Positions 21,311 to 33,544 of a DNA stretch of 64,000 nucleotides are shown piece by piece. Source of the DNA: Apodemus sylvaticus. Its lineage: Eukaryota; Chordata; Mammalia; Rodentia; Muridae. A program made the position numbers and the translations under genes. The stretch's first letter is position 1; each line of letters opens with the position of its first letter. Under the pieces are notes generated by a model. It was given only the letters and a program-made list of their open reading frames with translations, made no database searches and was not told the origin of the DNA. The DNA lies in NCBI RefSeq assembly GCF_947179515.1, contig NC_067473.1:71478719-71542718 (forward strand), read 5' to 3'.

Positions 21311-22599
21311 ATCAAGAACCTTCAAGGGGGTAGGGGAGCCTTCATCATACAGAGCTGTGCTACCTAAGTCTCCCGCAGAAGGCCCCTCTGCTCTCTGGAC
21401 ATGGACGCTCACCCTCTGAGCTAAGCCAGAGTTCACTTTGTAACCTTTAAAATAGAGCAGTCTGTTTCGGGTTGATAGCTGAGGCCCCCTCTCCCTCCAA
21501 TAAGATGGGACTCATAGCTCTGGGCCCCTGGGGCCTTCTGAGAGTTCCAGGTTCATAAGAAGAAATAGTTCTGGTCAGTGACATACCAAACTGATAAATG
21601 GGACTTTGTGTGATCATTGAAGGCCTTGGAGAAGAAAGAATCGACAATGCTGGAACCCTCAGTGGTGCTGATGAAAATAGCAGTCACTCAGCAAGGGGAA
21701 AAATAGCTTAGGTAGTACCTTGCCATTTCTAGAAATAATCACTGGAAAAAAATGATTGAGATAATTTGTGCGTTTGATTTTATATATAAAGACACAGAGA
21801 GCAAAAAATAGAAAGGATCTGTTTTAAAACCTACATATTATGGGACAGAGGTTTTGCTTAGTCACACCGCCCTGGCCTAGCACACGTGGGGACTTAGATT
21901 CCTTCGCCAGGACAACAAAGTAGGAACTAATGTATTTTGTGCAATCAATTTTTGAAATTGTAAGACATGGATATAATATCCCTAACCTAGCAAATCATTA
22001 CCATCCTTTACAAATTATTTGAAAAGATATGAATGTGTAGGGTAAAACTATCTTGAAAGATAGAAAAAACATTTGCAATGTCCAGTGAGGCCTTTTGGTA
22101 GGTTTGTGTTAACCCTGTGTGTTCATAGGCACTGTAGGATGCTGTGGTCACAATGAAGGTAAGATGCTTTTCCTCCTGGCCTTCAATGGAAATTATAGTA
22201 ATAACTTCCTTATGGCAGTAACTGTTCTACGAAATGCATGTTTTGATACAAATAAAGTAACTTTATAATAATATATGCCCAATGTACTTAACTGTTCCTC
22301 TACCTAGGAATATTTTAAATGTTTTTATTTCTATTTTTAGAAATAAATTGCTTTTGTCCATATAAATAGGTCTTTGTATTACTCCCTTATAATACATTCA
22401 GGGGCATGAAAAGTATGTGAAAATGTTTAACATTTTAATGTTTTCTTACTGTTATATGTATATTGTAGGGAGTTTTCAAAATGCAAAGGCTTATAAAGCA
22501 AAATTACAAGGGGTGATAACTACCTGCTTGGCTTGTGTGAGGCCTGCCCTCAGTTTAAGTACCACACAAGTGTTCAGTTCTCCAGTTCTAATTCCCTTC
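21311..22599. other. No recognised feature
   Basis: A 66-codon minus-strand frame at 21447-21647 is unsupported. Otherwise unique-looking A+T-rich DNA. Confidence 0.45.
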
Positions 22600-22935
22600 A
22601 ACATACATTTGCATGCAATGGATGATGCTCATATATGTGTATGTGTATTTGTGTGCATATGTGCACATAAGTACAGAAGCCAGGGATCAACTGCAGATGA
22701 CATTCTTCAGAAATTGTGTCTTTTTAAGTCAGAGTCTCTCAACTGGTCTGGAAGTCAACAGCTAGACTGGGCTGGCTGACCAGAAAGCCCTATTCATCAT
22801 TGTGTCTCCACCTACCTGGTTCTGGGATTACATATATGTAACATCACATCCAGATTTTTTCCATTGGTTTGGGATATCAAACTCAGGTCCTCATGCACAT
22901 GTGGCTAGCACTTACCAACTGAGTTGTCAAATATA
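22600..22935 (-). mobile_element. B4-type SINE, antisense
   Basis: A GT-rich stretch, then AACTGGTCTGGAAGTCAACA, CTAGACTGGGCTGGCTGACC, CTGGTTCTGGGATTACATAT and CTCAGGTCCTCATGCACATG follow, in reverse, the B4 layout (7SL-like part then tRNA-like head). Confidence 0.7.
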
Positions 22936-25874
22936 TTTTCAATTTAAGATCATTTGGCAGTTTCTCTGAGATCCCTCTTTCCAATGCCAACCTCTACCCC
23001 TCTTTTTCAGATTCTACCATATCCTGGGCTATGGCTACCATGTCTTGAAGATTTGTTCTCATATCCTCTGGTTCCTTCCATCATCTCTTTGATGGGCCTC
23101 TCCTTCAGCTGGGTTGTTCTTTCCTATATTTTCATAACGTTTTTGCTTTGAGAGGGCAAATATGAGAAAATCAAGGTTGAAAGAATTTGTGGTGGTCATA
23201 ATTGTCTGGTTTGAAATCCATATCTGCCAATTCTGGCCACTATGACATTGTCCCCAGTATTCAAAATAGTTCCATGCCCTTGTTCCTTCAACAGAAAATT
23301 AAAGATAATTTTCATAATTATATTTTAAGTTGCTGACATTAAAGGCATATATGCATGACAATATATATGCAGAAAATATGGCATATTGGCTTTTTCTGCT
23401 TAATTTTCCTTTACTAGGGGTAAACCTTAGTGGTTTACTTACTCTCAGACTGAGTAGGTTAGAAATTACATATATCTTTTTTTGAAGTATTGATAATGTC
23501 CTCCTTGAGGCTGACTTGATAAGCAGAATTCCCAGCTCAGTTCCCAACTCACGGCAGTCTAGTCTGACTTGGAAACATCAGTAAGAACCATCTTCCTACA
23601 GTCATTTGTGCCTGGGCTGTAAGTAGTCACAGGCAGTCTGCGATGATACACAGTGCACTCTGCTGTGTAGCCTCTATATAGAGGCTTTCCATCTCTCTAT
23701 TCACTAGTTTGTTACAAAGTTTCATAGCAATCACATAGGCCCCCTATTCTCACGGGAGGAAATATAAGTGCAAAAATCAAACAGGAATTTCAAAGGAACT
23801 GTAATTATAGAATTAAAATATAACGTTCAGTAAGGAGCAGAACGGATGATATTTGTATTTTGCTCTATGGATTTCCGTATTTCCCAAAAACTTTGATTTG
23901 CTACTGCAGTACAAATTGAGAAGGTAGTTCATAAAAACAGAAAGCAGAAAGTGATGAGGTTTTGGTAGAAATTTCTCTGCAATGCTATCAAAAATGCCAA
24001 GTAATTCTGCATAAACTAATAGATATGCAAGTTTTACAGAGGAAAAATATAAAACTTAATGAGAGATATAAAAAGAAGGTCAAAATGAATGGAGAAAACC
24101 AACACAGTTGGGAATGGGAAAGCGCGAGTATTTCTCGGGTATTTTAATGATGCTGCTCTCCTGAACTTAAAGCTGAGAGCCAAAGATATGTACTCTAAAC
24201 CCTAACATTTGGTTTTCTTTGGTGAATAAGTTGATTCACAAAGAATCTATATGTAAAACTAAAGTGTCAAGGTTAGTAAAAAAATCTCCCGAAGTAAGAA
24301 CATTAAAAGAATGTCCTGCCATTCATAGAGGTTTATTAATAAGAAGAAAATAATTTTAAAACAATTGATAAAATGTAAAGTTTTAAAGTTGAATTTATAG
24401 AGGCTAGATGTTTGATTATGGTGACAAAAGAGAATAAATATGAGCGAGATACCATTTTTCATAAACAATGCTAGGATCATTAGGCATATAAATAAAACAA
24501 AAAGAAATCATAATGCCACAACCTATCATACACAAAACTGGGATTCCTGGCTGATCACAGAACTGTGTGTTGCTTATGTGATAATGCAAGAAATACCTTC
24601 ATAAGCCTTAACTGCCTCTGGTTAGAACATATTAAACACAGGGCACAGATTATAAAGCAAACATTTGAAGATCTGAACATGAAAAAAAATACCATTAAGG
24701 AGGTGGTTAAAAAAAAAAAACCCTATGCAATTAAAAACTACCACAATCTATAACTTTGGCAGAGAGTTCTTGTCCAGTTGGGTCAGAGTAGTACTTTGTA
24801 GCTGGTTAAGGGTGAGATTATCAAGGTAAAGAGACACCTGTGATAGCAGGAGGCTCCCTCTGTTTTACTAAGCCATTGGGTTTGCTTGAGTTCTGGTCTC
24901 CATCTCACACAGAAGACACATGGCAGATCACATGACAGAAACTTTGTTAGCAAATTTATGCTAACATTAATGTCATTTGTTCCTTTCAACCCTTACATGT
25001 TTTCAGGTTTTGTATCTTTGTAATGTCATAAAGGAAATTTGTGGTTTTCTACCCCAAACTCTAAGTCCAATGCCATCTTATTAAATGCCCCCATCAAGTG
25101 CTCCCAGGCTTTCCTATTAAGCCTTCTACACTAGCCTAGAGTTATCATTCCAGGCATGTTTCCAATTCTGAAAATTATATCACATTGGTTTTGTATATCA
25201 AAATATAAGCCATAGACTGTTTTAACTGGATAAGTACTAGTTGGTTAAATTGTACTTGCATTAGTCTGCCATTTTCCCCTGTAAGACTTGCTTCCTACCT
25301 GTCAGTTTTTCAGAATGAGAAAAAGGTTTCTGTGGAGACTCCCTTATGGCATATAAAACTATAGAGTTATATTTTTAAGACAAAAATCTCAGTTGTGAGA
25401 CAACTAGGTCACAGTGTTCAAGTGGTCTTGCACTGTTAAAACATACTGCAATGCTTTCTTTGCAGCCAACAACTTAGGGAAATACCAATGGCCTTGATAG
25501 TCTGGAATCAGAAAAGACATTTGGCTACTTGACTAATAGTTTTATTTACTGATATGTGACTTTGGCATTGGTGTCCCATGCCTGATTTTTTTATCAGACA
25601 ACAAGAAAAAAGAGAAAATATGGGGTTTATTATTGCCCCCCATCCTTCCTTTTCTTAGTCACAGAGTTGAATAGCTGTATAGGTTGCATAGCTGCATAGA
25701 ATTTCATAGCTGCGCAGAGTTGCATAGCTGTGCAGGACTGAGAGTTGATTCCTGCCTTGATCTTCTTCCTCCTTCCTGATGCAGCGGGTGATTTCCACTT
25801 TACTCTCATACAGCTCAAAAGCCATTTCCTCCTTTCTATCCATGGTCATTCACTTCTGTAACAAAGATAAATGA
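22936..25874. other. No recognised feature
   Basis: Three kb of unique-looking A+T-rich DNA with open frames of at most 82 codons and a 12-A run near 24710. A small GCATAGCTGC/GCATAGAATTTC alternation at 25680-25730 is an imperfect local tandem (about 17-bp period) that gives repetitive minus-strand frames. Confidence 0.45.
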
Positions 25875-25910
25875 CAGTACCTAGCCAACACTCACATTAT
25901 CTATACCTTG
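25875..25910 (+). repeat. 36-bp direct repeat, copy 1
   Basis: CAGTACCTAGCCAACACTCA followed by CATTATCTATACCTTG. It matches 26630-26665 at 33 of 36 positions, with unrelated flanks on both sides. Confidence 0.8.
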
Positions 25911-26629
25911 CCTACCTGGAGGGCATTCTATATTACAAGGTAACCAAACTATTTCATAGTGGTCATCACTATGCTTGCAAAGTACCTCCTAAGACTGTCA
26001 GTCTGAACTTACCCATAATGCAATCATTCCCAACTCTGTTGTGCACATCCTTCTTGAACTGAGATCACACAAGTAAACTAAAATTTTCTTCAAAATGTCT
26101 TAATTCTATACAATATATTCTGTATGTACCTAAGTCATACCAAATTTGAGTCTTTTCTTTGACAGAATTATATATGAATATCTTCATCCTACCCCCACAT
26201 GGATATAGATTAATGGACTTAAGGCAAATAAACTGGCAACTGGAATTAGTAGCTCTGAGCTTTTGGAGGGTTATTTAATCATTAAATACCACAGCAATGC
26301 ATGCATGAATACAAGTCCATCCACAGCATGAGCCCATCTGAAATTTTGTCAGAGTCCTTAGATATGGAAATAAAGTACATTTAGTATAAATAAGAATGTT
26401 TAAAAATTATTAAATAATAGTTACTATTAGAAAAATACTTAGAATTAAAGATATGACTGTTTCAAATGCAGAGGAACAAACAGCAGTTAACCCTGGATCT
26501 GTCTTCAAACAGTAAGAAGATCAGACTGCTATCCTCCCACTCCACTGGTTCAATCTCATCTCTCACCTGAATTATGGCCAATTATCACCATACCCTTTCC
26601 TCTTCCCTTTAATTTCCAAGTCATTTTCC
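25911..26629. other. No recognised feature between the direct repeats
   Basis: A+T-rich; no SINE or L1 phrase that would account for the flanking 36-bp copies. Confidence 0.4.
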
Positions 26630-26665
26630 CAGTACCTAACCAACACTCACGCTATCTATACCTTG
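26630..26665 (+). repeat. 36-bp direct repeat, copy 2
   Basis: CAGTACCTAACCAACACTCA followed by CGCTATCTATACCTTG; partner of 25875-25910. Confidence 0.8.
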
Positions 26666-27110
26666 TTATTTTCCTCAGTCAGAATGATTTGGTTTAACCA
26701 TGATCCAAATCTTGCCCAAGCTCTATAATGGTTTTCTAATTTCCTCAGAGATTAAAAAAATATTTTCTTTATTATCAGTCAGTTGGGATCTATTTAATTC
26801 TCTCCATGTGGCTTTCTGGATATCTCCTGCTCCTGTGTGCTTAATTCATTCTGTTCTAGGTAGGGTGCTTTCTCTGCTCTTACAGGACATCAGTTTTTTC
26901 ACTTCAGATTTGTAGAATTGTTGTCCCTGACTGGGATAATCGCCTCTTGGATATGTATGTGGCTCCCCCATTTACTTTACCATTTGAAGTTTCATCCCAT
27001 ATGTATTTCCTTTTAAGTCTTCATTACAACCCAGGAATGCCCAATATTTAATCTTATATATTACTTCCTCAGTAGAATGTAAGAGTGCTAAGAAAATGTA
27101 ATTCTTGCAT
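26666..27110 (+). mobile_element. Possible ancient L2-like LINE fragment
   Basis: Scattered phrases (TCTCCTGCTCCTGTGTGCTT, TTGTCCCTGACTGGGATAAT, CAGTAGAATGTAAGAGTGCT) resemble the L2 3' region in order. The match is weak and by memory only. Confidence 0.3.
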
Positions 27111-27639
27111 AATATTAATTCCTATAAACTGAAATAGTCTGTCTCCTTTCAAGGTAGGAAGGAACTAAAACATCTCCTTAAGATTCTGTAAACAATGAAT
27201 ATCTTAGGAAATGTAGGAACCTCACAAAATATACAAGAAAACTCAGAAAGTCACAAGATTTCTGAGATATTTTCTTCCTGACGTAACACAGAAATTAAGC
27301 AATGACTGAGGAAACAAGATGTCTTCAGTGGATCTGCCCAGATTTGGACAGTGACCTGGAGAGATACACTTTTCAGGAGTCATCCACATCTGGGGAGGAA
27401 TTTGGTAATGCAGATGTATCTGAGTCCATTAGCACCCCTGCTCCTACAATTCGCTGTGAGAAGCTCATTGGATCATCTAGAGCAATTAGGACATAACAGT
27501 GTTTTGATTGCCATCAACACTATCTGACATCAGTATCCAAGGTGAAAAGATATGTGTCCATTTCTCTCTAGGAAAAGTAACAAAACAGCTTTAGATGTGT
27601 TCTTTATTATTGATTTTCTGAAACCTAGGAGAATGTCTA
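27111..27639. other. No recognised gene; 64-codon frame
   Basis: The plus-strand frame 27302-27496 is acidic and Ser/Thr-rich (LERYTFQESSTSGEEFGNAD) and looks less repetitive than most short frames here, but I do not recognise it and see no splice or promoter context. Confidence 0.3.
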
Positions 27640-27845
27640 ATTGAATTCATGTCCCCATAAGAAAGAATAAAGAGCCTACTCACTCTGAGTCATGTTAGGA
27701 TTTAGCAAAAGGTGGCCATCTGTGAGTCATCAAACAGATCCCAATCAAAAACCCAAACATGTTGAACTTCTCAGTCTTGAAAACTGCAAGAGATAATTTT
27801 TTATCATTGGGGTTCCCTATATCATGGCAGTTTTAGTATACATAA
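27640..27845 (+). mobile_element. MLT1-like LTR fragment
   Basis: GCAAAAGGTGGCCATCTGTG, then TCTTGAAAACTGCAAGAGAT and CATGGCAGTTTTAGTATA follow the 3' half of mammalian MLT1-type (ERVL-MaLR) LTRs. Diverged. Confidence 0.5.
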
Positions 27846-29639
27846 AACTGACTAAGAAGGCATTATACATTAAAAGTCATCTAACCATGTTCAGCTCATG
27901 TTTGAACAGGGAGGTTAATAAGACTTCATGGGTGTAGATTCTGGCATTCTTAGGAAGCAATCTCACAGCAAGTTCCCTGATATCTATGGCTTTTACAATC
28001 TTTACCTCTTCTCGAACAATGGGTGACCCTTAGGTAGAGAAGTTGAATTACTGATAAATCCCTTGGGACTTGACCCACAACTCTGCATTTTTATTGGTTG
28101 TAGGTTTCTGAAATAGTCTCTATCTGTTGCAAAGAGATGTTCTAATATGTACTAAGGAAAGCCCATGAGGCCTCAACCCTGCACAAAGAACTATAAGCAA
28201 CTAAAGAATGCTGAAAACAGGAGAAACATTTTTCTTCAGGGAATAAGACCAATTGGTTATCCAATATCAACTGGTCATCTCTGAAAACAAACATACAAGT
28301 GACATTACACAAACTGAGCAAGTTCCACTTAAGAATTATATAGGAGAATTTGAAAGGAGGAAAGAAAAGAGGAAAATTATGTGATTATATTATACTATCA
28401 AAATATAAAATAATTCATTTTCTAAATCATCTAACCAAAAGTCTTACTTAAAAGAGAAGGAAAATAAGGCTGATAAAGTTAGAGTTTCTGAGTTCCTTTG
28501 AAGTGCTATTTGCCTAAATGCAAAATGAAGAATTTTGCTATTAAAAAAGTTAATGGTGTTGATCATTTTGCAATATCTTATGGGATATTAAATTGATTTC
28601 CCCTACAATTATATGTACTTCTGCCAATAAATTTTTCTTGCTTCTATAAATATGGGGAAAACACCGAACTATAATTCTGAAGAGATAATTCTGGTATTCA
28701 GAGATGGGAAAATAGATATATTTAATATAGGCATTTTTTTTTCTACAATTGATTCTGGCTCAAAAGATGTCATAGATGCTACTCAGGATTGTTCTGTGAT
28801 TTCTCAGAGCCCCGCTTTCTGAGTATATTTGAAAGGTGCTGATATATCCCTGTGACACCATCACTCAAAAAGCTATTATGAATGTTGGCTGAATTAATAA
28901 AAGAAAAGGGTCCCAGTAAAAGAGATCTCAGTCCCCCTGGAATTGGTACCATTGGAACATAGACTTGGTGTTGTAGCTGCAAATTCCAGAGTCCTCTATT
29001 TGAAATGTTATTGACGAGTTTTAAAGGAATGAGGACTAGCTGGGAGAAACAGGAATGATGACTTAAGGATAGTCTAAGCTGTCTGCAGAATTCTGAAAGG
29101 CTTTGATAATAACGAAGGAGTAGATTAAGTAGATTCAATACCTCTGTACACAAAACTGCAGGGAAGCACATTTCTAACTGAATGTAAAGATATGTACAGT
29201 TATGTGAACACATTCCCTAGTCAGTGTGCATAGATGCTTTGAAACATAAATGTTCCAGACACCAACATAGCATATGCAGACATCCATCATGTTTGGGAAG
29301 TGGTTTAGTATAATTGATCTGGCCATTCCAACATGAATCTGCCATTCTGTGTGGATGCTATGTATAGATGCTTGAACCATTTTTATTATGGCTGTGAAAC
29401 AGTTGTATAAATGAATTGTTCCTAGGGAAAAATGTTCCTAGGGAAATGTCCTAGATGACTAAAATGAGCATAAGACTTGGAAAAAAAAAGCGCTCTAAGA
29501 GCCTGCACAAGTTTATATACTGGTCAGTTTTCCCAAGAGTCACTTGCTACTGCAGTAAATTATATCCCTGCTGGCTGTTCTTAAAGGCATGACACCTTAT
29601 GGTTTCTGACACCCTCTGTTATTACTTGGTTGCAGAGTA
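27846..29639. other. No recognised repeat; contains a 144-codon frame
   Basis: A+T-rich sequence. The minus-strand frame 28779-29213 is listed separately. Confidence 0.45.
28779..29213 (-). CDS. Unrecognised open frame, 144 codons, probably non-coding
   Basis: An ATG-to-stop frame in sequence that shows no repeat signature to me. It is Leu/Ser-rich with no low-complexity bias (for example LNLLLRYYQSLSEFCRQLRL near the start and VPMVPIPGGLRSLLLGPFSF in the second half), with no signal peptide or domain I recognise. Neighbouring stretches give no adjoining exon, promoter or retrocopy hallmark. A frame of this size is uncommon but possible by chance in 64 kb. It could be a fragment of an old retrocopy. 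Confidence 0.15.
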   Translation of the reverse strand: MCSHNCTYLYIQLEMCFPAVLCTEVLNLLNLLLRYYQSLSEFCRQLRLSLSHHSCFSQLVLIPLKLVNNISNRGLWNLQLQHQVYVPMVPIPGGLRSLLLGPFSFINSANIHNSFLSDGVTGIYQHLSNILRKRGSEKSQNNPE

Positions 29640-30000
29640 TGGTGGACTGAATAGAAATTACCCCCACTGACTCATTAGTTTAAATGCTGGGCCACAGGGA
29701 GGGGTACTACTCAGAGTTGTTGCCTAGTTGGCGGAAGTGTGTTACGATGGAGGCCAGCTTTAAGGTCTTATGTGCTCAAGCTATGCCCACTGTAGCACAC
29801 AGTCTCCTTCTGCTGCCTTTGGATCAAGATATAGAACTCTCATCTTCTCCAGCTCTATGTCTGCTGCCTATAGGCTGCCATGTTTGCCACCATGATGATA
29901 ATGGACTGAACATCTGAGAGTGTAAGCTAATCCCAATTAAACCTTTTCTTTTATAGAGTTGCTGTGGTTATAGTATATATAGCAATGAACCTTAACTAAT
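29640..30000 (+). mobile_element. Rodent medium-reiteration repeat
   Basis: Contains GGAGGCCAGCTTTAAGGTCT, CATGATGATAATGGACTGAA, GTAAGCTAATCCCAATTAAA and GTTGCTGTGGTTATAGTATA, the layout shared with 31.56-32.03 and 35.05-35.34 kb. It ends in a tandem doubling of TAGCAATGAACCTTAACTAA-like sequence (29980-30025). Confidence 0.6.
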
Positions 30001-30854
30001 GAACATAGCAATGAACCTTAACTACTACATGGAGACATGTGAGAGCACTACATAAAAATGAGAACCCCACTTGGAGAAAAATACTTTCATGGATAATACT
30101 TCAAGTTAATGTTTACTAGGGTCAATATTGCTACCTGGGATTCAAGCTATAATAACATATTTAGAAATTTGAGTAACCTCTTTGATTTTAGCATGAGGTG
30201 ATTCATAGACATTCTCTATTACCACCCCATTTTACCATCTGAGCATTGGAGATTTTTTTTTTGTTATTAGCCTTTTCCTTTTCCCTCAATCATCTTTTAT
30301 TTCTTCTTATTTCTTCAACAAATATTTTATAATGATGTTTTATTTCTAGTATTGTTAGATTTTTGTTCATTCTTATTCTATTCTCTTTAAATACTTTAGT
30401 ATCTCTTTTTGTTTTTCTCTTAAAGAATCATACCTGAATAAGTATATATCCTTTAAAAAAGCTGAAGTCTGCATTTCAATTTGATTCCTCTACCTTTTAT
30501 ACATCTCAAGTGAATTCTGTACTACCTGTAAATATCCATGCTTAAATTGTTAGTGTATGTGAGAAGCATCACACCCAGATATGAACTTGTCTTTGGTACC
30601 ACCGGGAATTTGTGGAGGGAACTGAGGAAAATTTACATTTCCCAGGTCTAATAGTCACCACTTTGGAATGCATAAACATACACACCTCTTTTACAGATAT
30701 TGTATATTAAAATTAAAATTGAAATTGAAGTGTCTAAAGCATTGGAAAATAAGGTTGTTTTCTTTCATTTTATGGAAAATTAAATTTAAAAACTGATTTA
30801 GAATTGTAATCTTTGAAGGTTTACTACTACAGATCCTAATCCCCTCCATAAGCA
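30001..30854. other. No recognised feature
   Basis: A+T-rich without convincing repeats or ORFs. Confidence 0.45.
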
Positions 30855-30860
30855 CACGCG

Positions 30861-30895
<35 letters not shown>

Positions 30896-30896
30896 C
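30855..30896. repeat. (CG/CA)n microsatellite
   Basis: ACACGCGCACGCGCGCACAC followed by a pure CA run; alternating purine-pyrimidine with CpG, a good Z-DNA former. Confidence 0.95.
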
Positions 30897-31389
30897 ACAG
30901 AAATCGTATCTATATGGACATCCCTAAACAGAGCAATGCTGTGGGCCTTCTTCCTCACTCAGCCCTCAGTTCAGCATGCCTCGCCTTCCTGGCACAGCTT
31001 AAAGCCTCCTACCTGATTCAGCTTGGAAGGGCAGCTGCTCTACTTCTCATCAGCTTACTTCAATCAATTCCATTTTCTTCAAGGTCAAAGGCATTAGGAT
31101 AAAACCAATAACCATACCAGGAGCATTAAAGATTAATAGTGGCCAATGGTTTTCCTCATAGGTAATGTATACCTTGTAAGGGCGTTTATATCTTAACCTA
31201 AAGTGCTGAGATTCTAAGTCTATATCATATCAACAGATCATTTAACCATTTTTTTTCTCACAGCTGTAATTTTACATTGACATTTACTTCTACAATTTTT
31301 GGAAGTATATAATTTTGTTTTAGATGCACCTTCACTTTGATTGATTATTTGGATATTTGAAAATGTAAACCTCATCATTTTCATGAATT
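30897..31389. other. No recognised feature
   Basis: A 62-codon plus-strand frame is unsupported. Confidence 0.45.
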
Positions 31390-31450
31390 TTTTCTATTAA
31401 TTTATTTATTCACATTACACCCTGATTATAGCCCAACTCTCTTCCTATAC
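31390..31450 (-). mobile_element. L1 3' terminus scrap, antisense
   Basis: TTATTTATTCACATTACACC and CTGATTATAGCCC match the reverse complement of the Lx 3' end seen at 19.33 kb. Confidence 0.5.
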
Positions 31451-31560
31451 ACACACAGTTTTTTATTCCTGTGTTCTGCTCTGTAGTTTATCCTTCCTTG
31501 TTGAAAATTACTGAGTATTACTCTTTTGCCACTAGGTAAAATTAGATGTACATGAACAAT

Positions 31561-32030
31561 AGTTTCACTACATACCTGTGCTGGCTAGCTTTATGTCACT
31601 GATGCAAGCTAGAGTCACTGGAGAGGAGGGAGCCTTAATTAACAAATGCCCCAATAAGTTCAAGTGCTACTCAGGTCTGGAGGGGAATTTCGTAATTAGT
31701 GATGGATAGGTGATTGTGGGTGGTGCCATCCCTGGGCAGGTGGTCCTGGGTTCTGTAAGTAAGCAAGCTGAGTAAGTCATGTGAAACAAGCCAGTAAGCA
31801 GTTTCTCCTCCATAGCCTCTGCATCAGCTGCCCTAGGCTCCTGCCCTGTTTAATTTCCTGTCTCAGCTTCCTTTGATGGTATACCATAATATGAAAGATG
31901 AAGTCAAATAAACCCCTATTGCTGGAAAATATTAAATAAATGGAAAATCCTGCCACAAACCCATTCCTCCTAACTTACTTTTTTGGTCATGGTGCTCTAT
32001 CACAGCAGCAGAAACCCGAAGACAATACTA
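31561..32030 (+). mobile_element. Rodent medium-reiteration repeat
   Basis: CTGGCTAGCTTTATGTCACT, GGGTGGTGCCATCCCTGGGC, AAGCAAGCTGAGTAAGTCAT, CCTCTGCATCAGCTGCC and AGTCAAATAAACCCC are the sense-strand phrases of the same family as the antisense copy at 4.9-5.7 kb. A short extra A-rich segment (about 31925-31975) interrupts the 3' part before TTTTGGTCATGGTGCTCTAT. Confidence 0.75.
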
Positions 32031-32225
32031 ATCCTGAACTCAGGAATCAGTTCTAGAAAAAAGCCCCTTTCCAAACCCTCATAAACATCAATGTAAAAGG
32101 AAAAATAAAGATAACAATGAATATACAATTTCTCAGTAATGAGAACTATAATAAAGTAAAGAAAGAACTTCAGAAGACATAGGTACAGGATGAGTAGCTA
32201 ATTTTATGGGGAGCAGGCCTATTTT

Positions 32226-32278
32226 GCACACACATACACTCACACACAAACACACACACACACACACACACATATATA
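32226..32278. repeat. (CA)n microsatellite
   Basis: CA units with minor interruptions, ending in ATATATAT. Confidence 0.9.
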
Positions 32279-32319
32279 TTACAAATTTAATGCTACACAT
32301 AATAGCAAGGCATATTTCT

Positions 32320-32640
32320 TTGACTCTTCATCATCTCTATGAGCACGATAATTTTTGTTTGTGTCAAATTTCTTACAATTATCATAATTTTGCTTTTCTT
32401 TATAGCTGCATATATTTTATATATACTATAATTTACTTACCCATAAATCTGTTGGTGTAGCATTGGGTTGTTCTATTTCCTGTCTATTTCAAATAGCAAA
32501 GCTCTAAAAGGTGTATTATTAATACTATGGTGTGGTTTACTTAATTTATTTTTAATAAATATGTAACTGTGTTATATCAAGGGCATACTATAGTTCTATC
32601 TTCAGGTTTATTTGTAGAAACACAGAAAGATTATTTATCC
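32320..32640 (-). mobile_element. Ancient L1 fragment, antisense, tentative
   Basis: CATAAATCTGTTGGTGTAGC, GGGTTGTTCTATTTCC and AAATAGCAAAGC match loosely the reverse complement of the ORF2 end of old mammalian L1s (standard phrase: rest-of-world 'first subtract water' type region with GTTTCCA...AATAATGC). Confidence 0.35.
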
Positions 32641-32644
32641 TTAT

Positions 32645-32755
32645 CCAGTTGGATATATTCCATAGATGCAGGGAAGGTCCAGCATATATAAATCAATAAA
32701 TGTAATATATTATATGTATGAACAAAAAATGAAAAACAAAGAAATGTGAGGTGAC
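32645..32755 (+). mobile_element. Ancient L1 ORF2 fragment, sense
   Basis: GATGCAGGGAAGGTCCAGCA followed by TATATAAATCAATAAATGTA matches the conserved L1 reverse-transcriptase-region phrase (GCAGGG..GGTTCAACATA.GCAAATCAATAAA.GTAAT). The opposite orientation to the segment just left of it hints at an old 5' inversion. Confidence 0.55.
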
Positions 32756-33544
32756 AGTAGCTTCAGGAACAATTCAATATCAAAGCTGCATGCAATTTCA
32801 GCTTATTTGTATTTAGTGTTTGATTATATTATATTTTTATTACAGTGCCACTGGAAATGTTTATTCAAGTTCCTCTGACAGTGCTTGTCTAAACAGAGAA
32901 AGTTTCACAACAACCCTTTTCTATTATGGTAATCGTGACTTGGGGTAGAGAAATCTTAATTGCCGATTAAACAATGAAGTTTTTCTAGTGTTTGTCATCC
33001 TATTCTTCACATGCTGTAGTGACCCCAGAGGATGATTCTGAAATTTAAAAAATGTCAATAGGGATAGCATAAAAATATGGCTTCTCAATATTTAAATTCT
33101 GGAATAGTCTTTATATGGCATTGAGTAGCAATGCATATGTGGATCTCTAATTAGAGAAAAGCAGTGGTTTACTGATTAGTCTATCAATTGCCAGGTTACA
33201 GGTCCTACTTTTAGATTCAGTGAGGTCACAGTGACAACAGAGATAGATGCCTTCATCTCCTGAATGGAGAGGTAAGTTGTGAAGGAAGTGCTTCCCAATT
33301 CAAAACAACCACTTGTGATATAAGTGCTCCTCAAAGGAACAAATGTTATTCAAAACAACTACTACTGTATCTTCTTTTACAGCATAAGTGTGAGTCCCTT
33401 CCTAGAATAGATTCCTACATTAATATATACATTATCCTAGTGGGGAGAGAAGAAATTGTTTGCAGAAGGTTTCCCTTCTATATAGTCAGCACAAAAACTT
33501 TTTTTCCTTAATGTCTCTTTTTTTATTAAACTAATAAAATTTAT
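32756..33544. other. No recognised feature
   Basis: A+T-rich unique-looking DNA. Confidence 0.45.
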
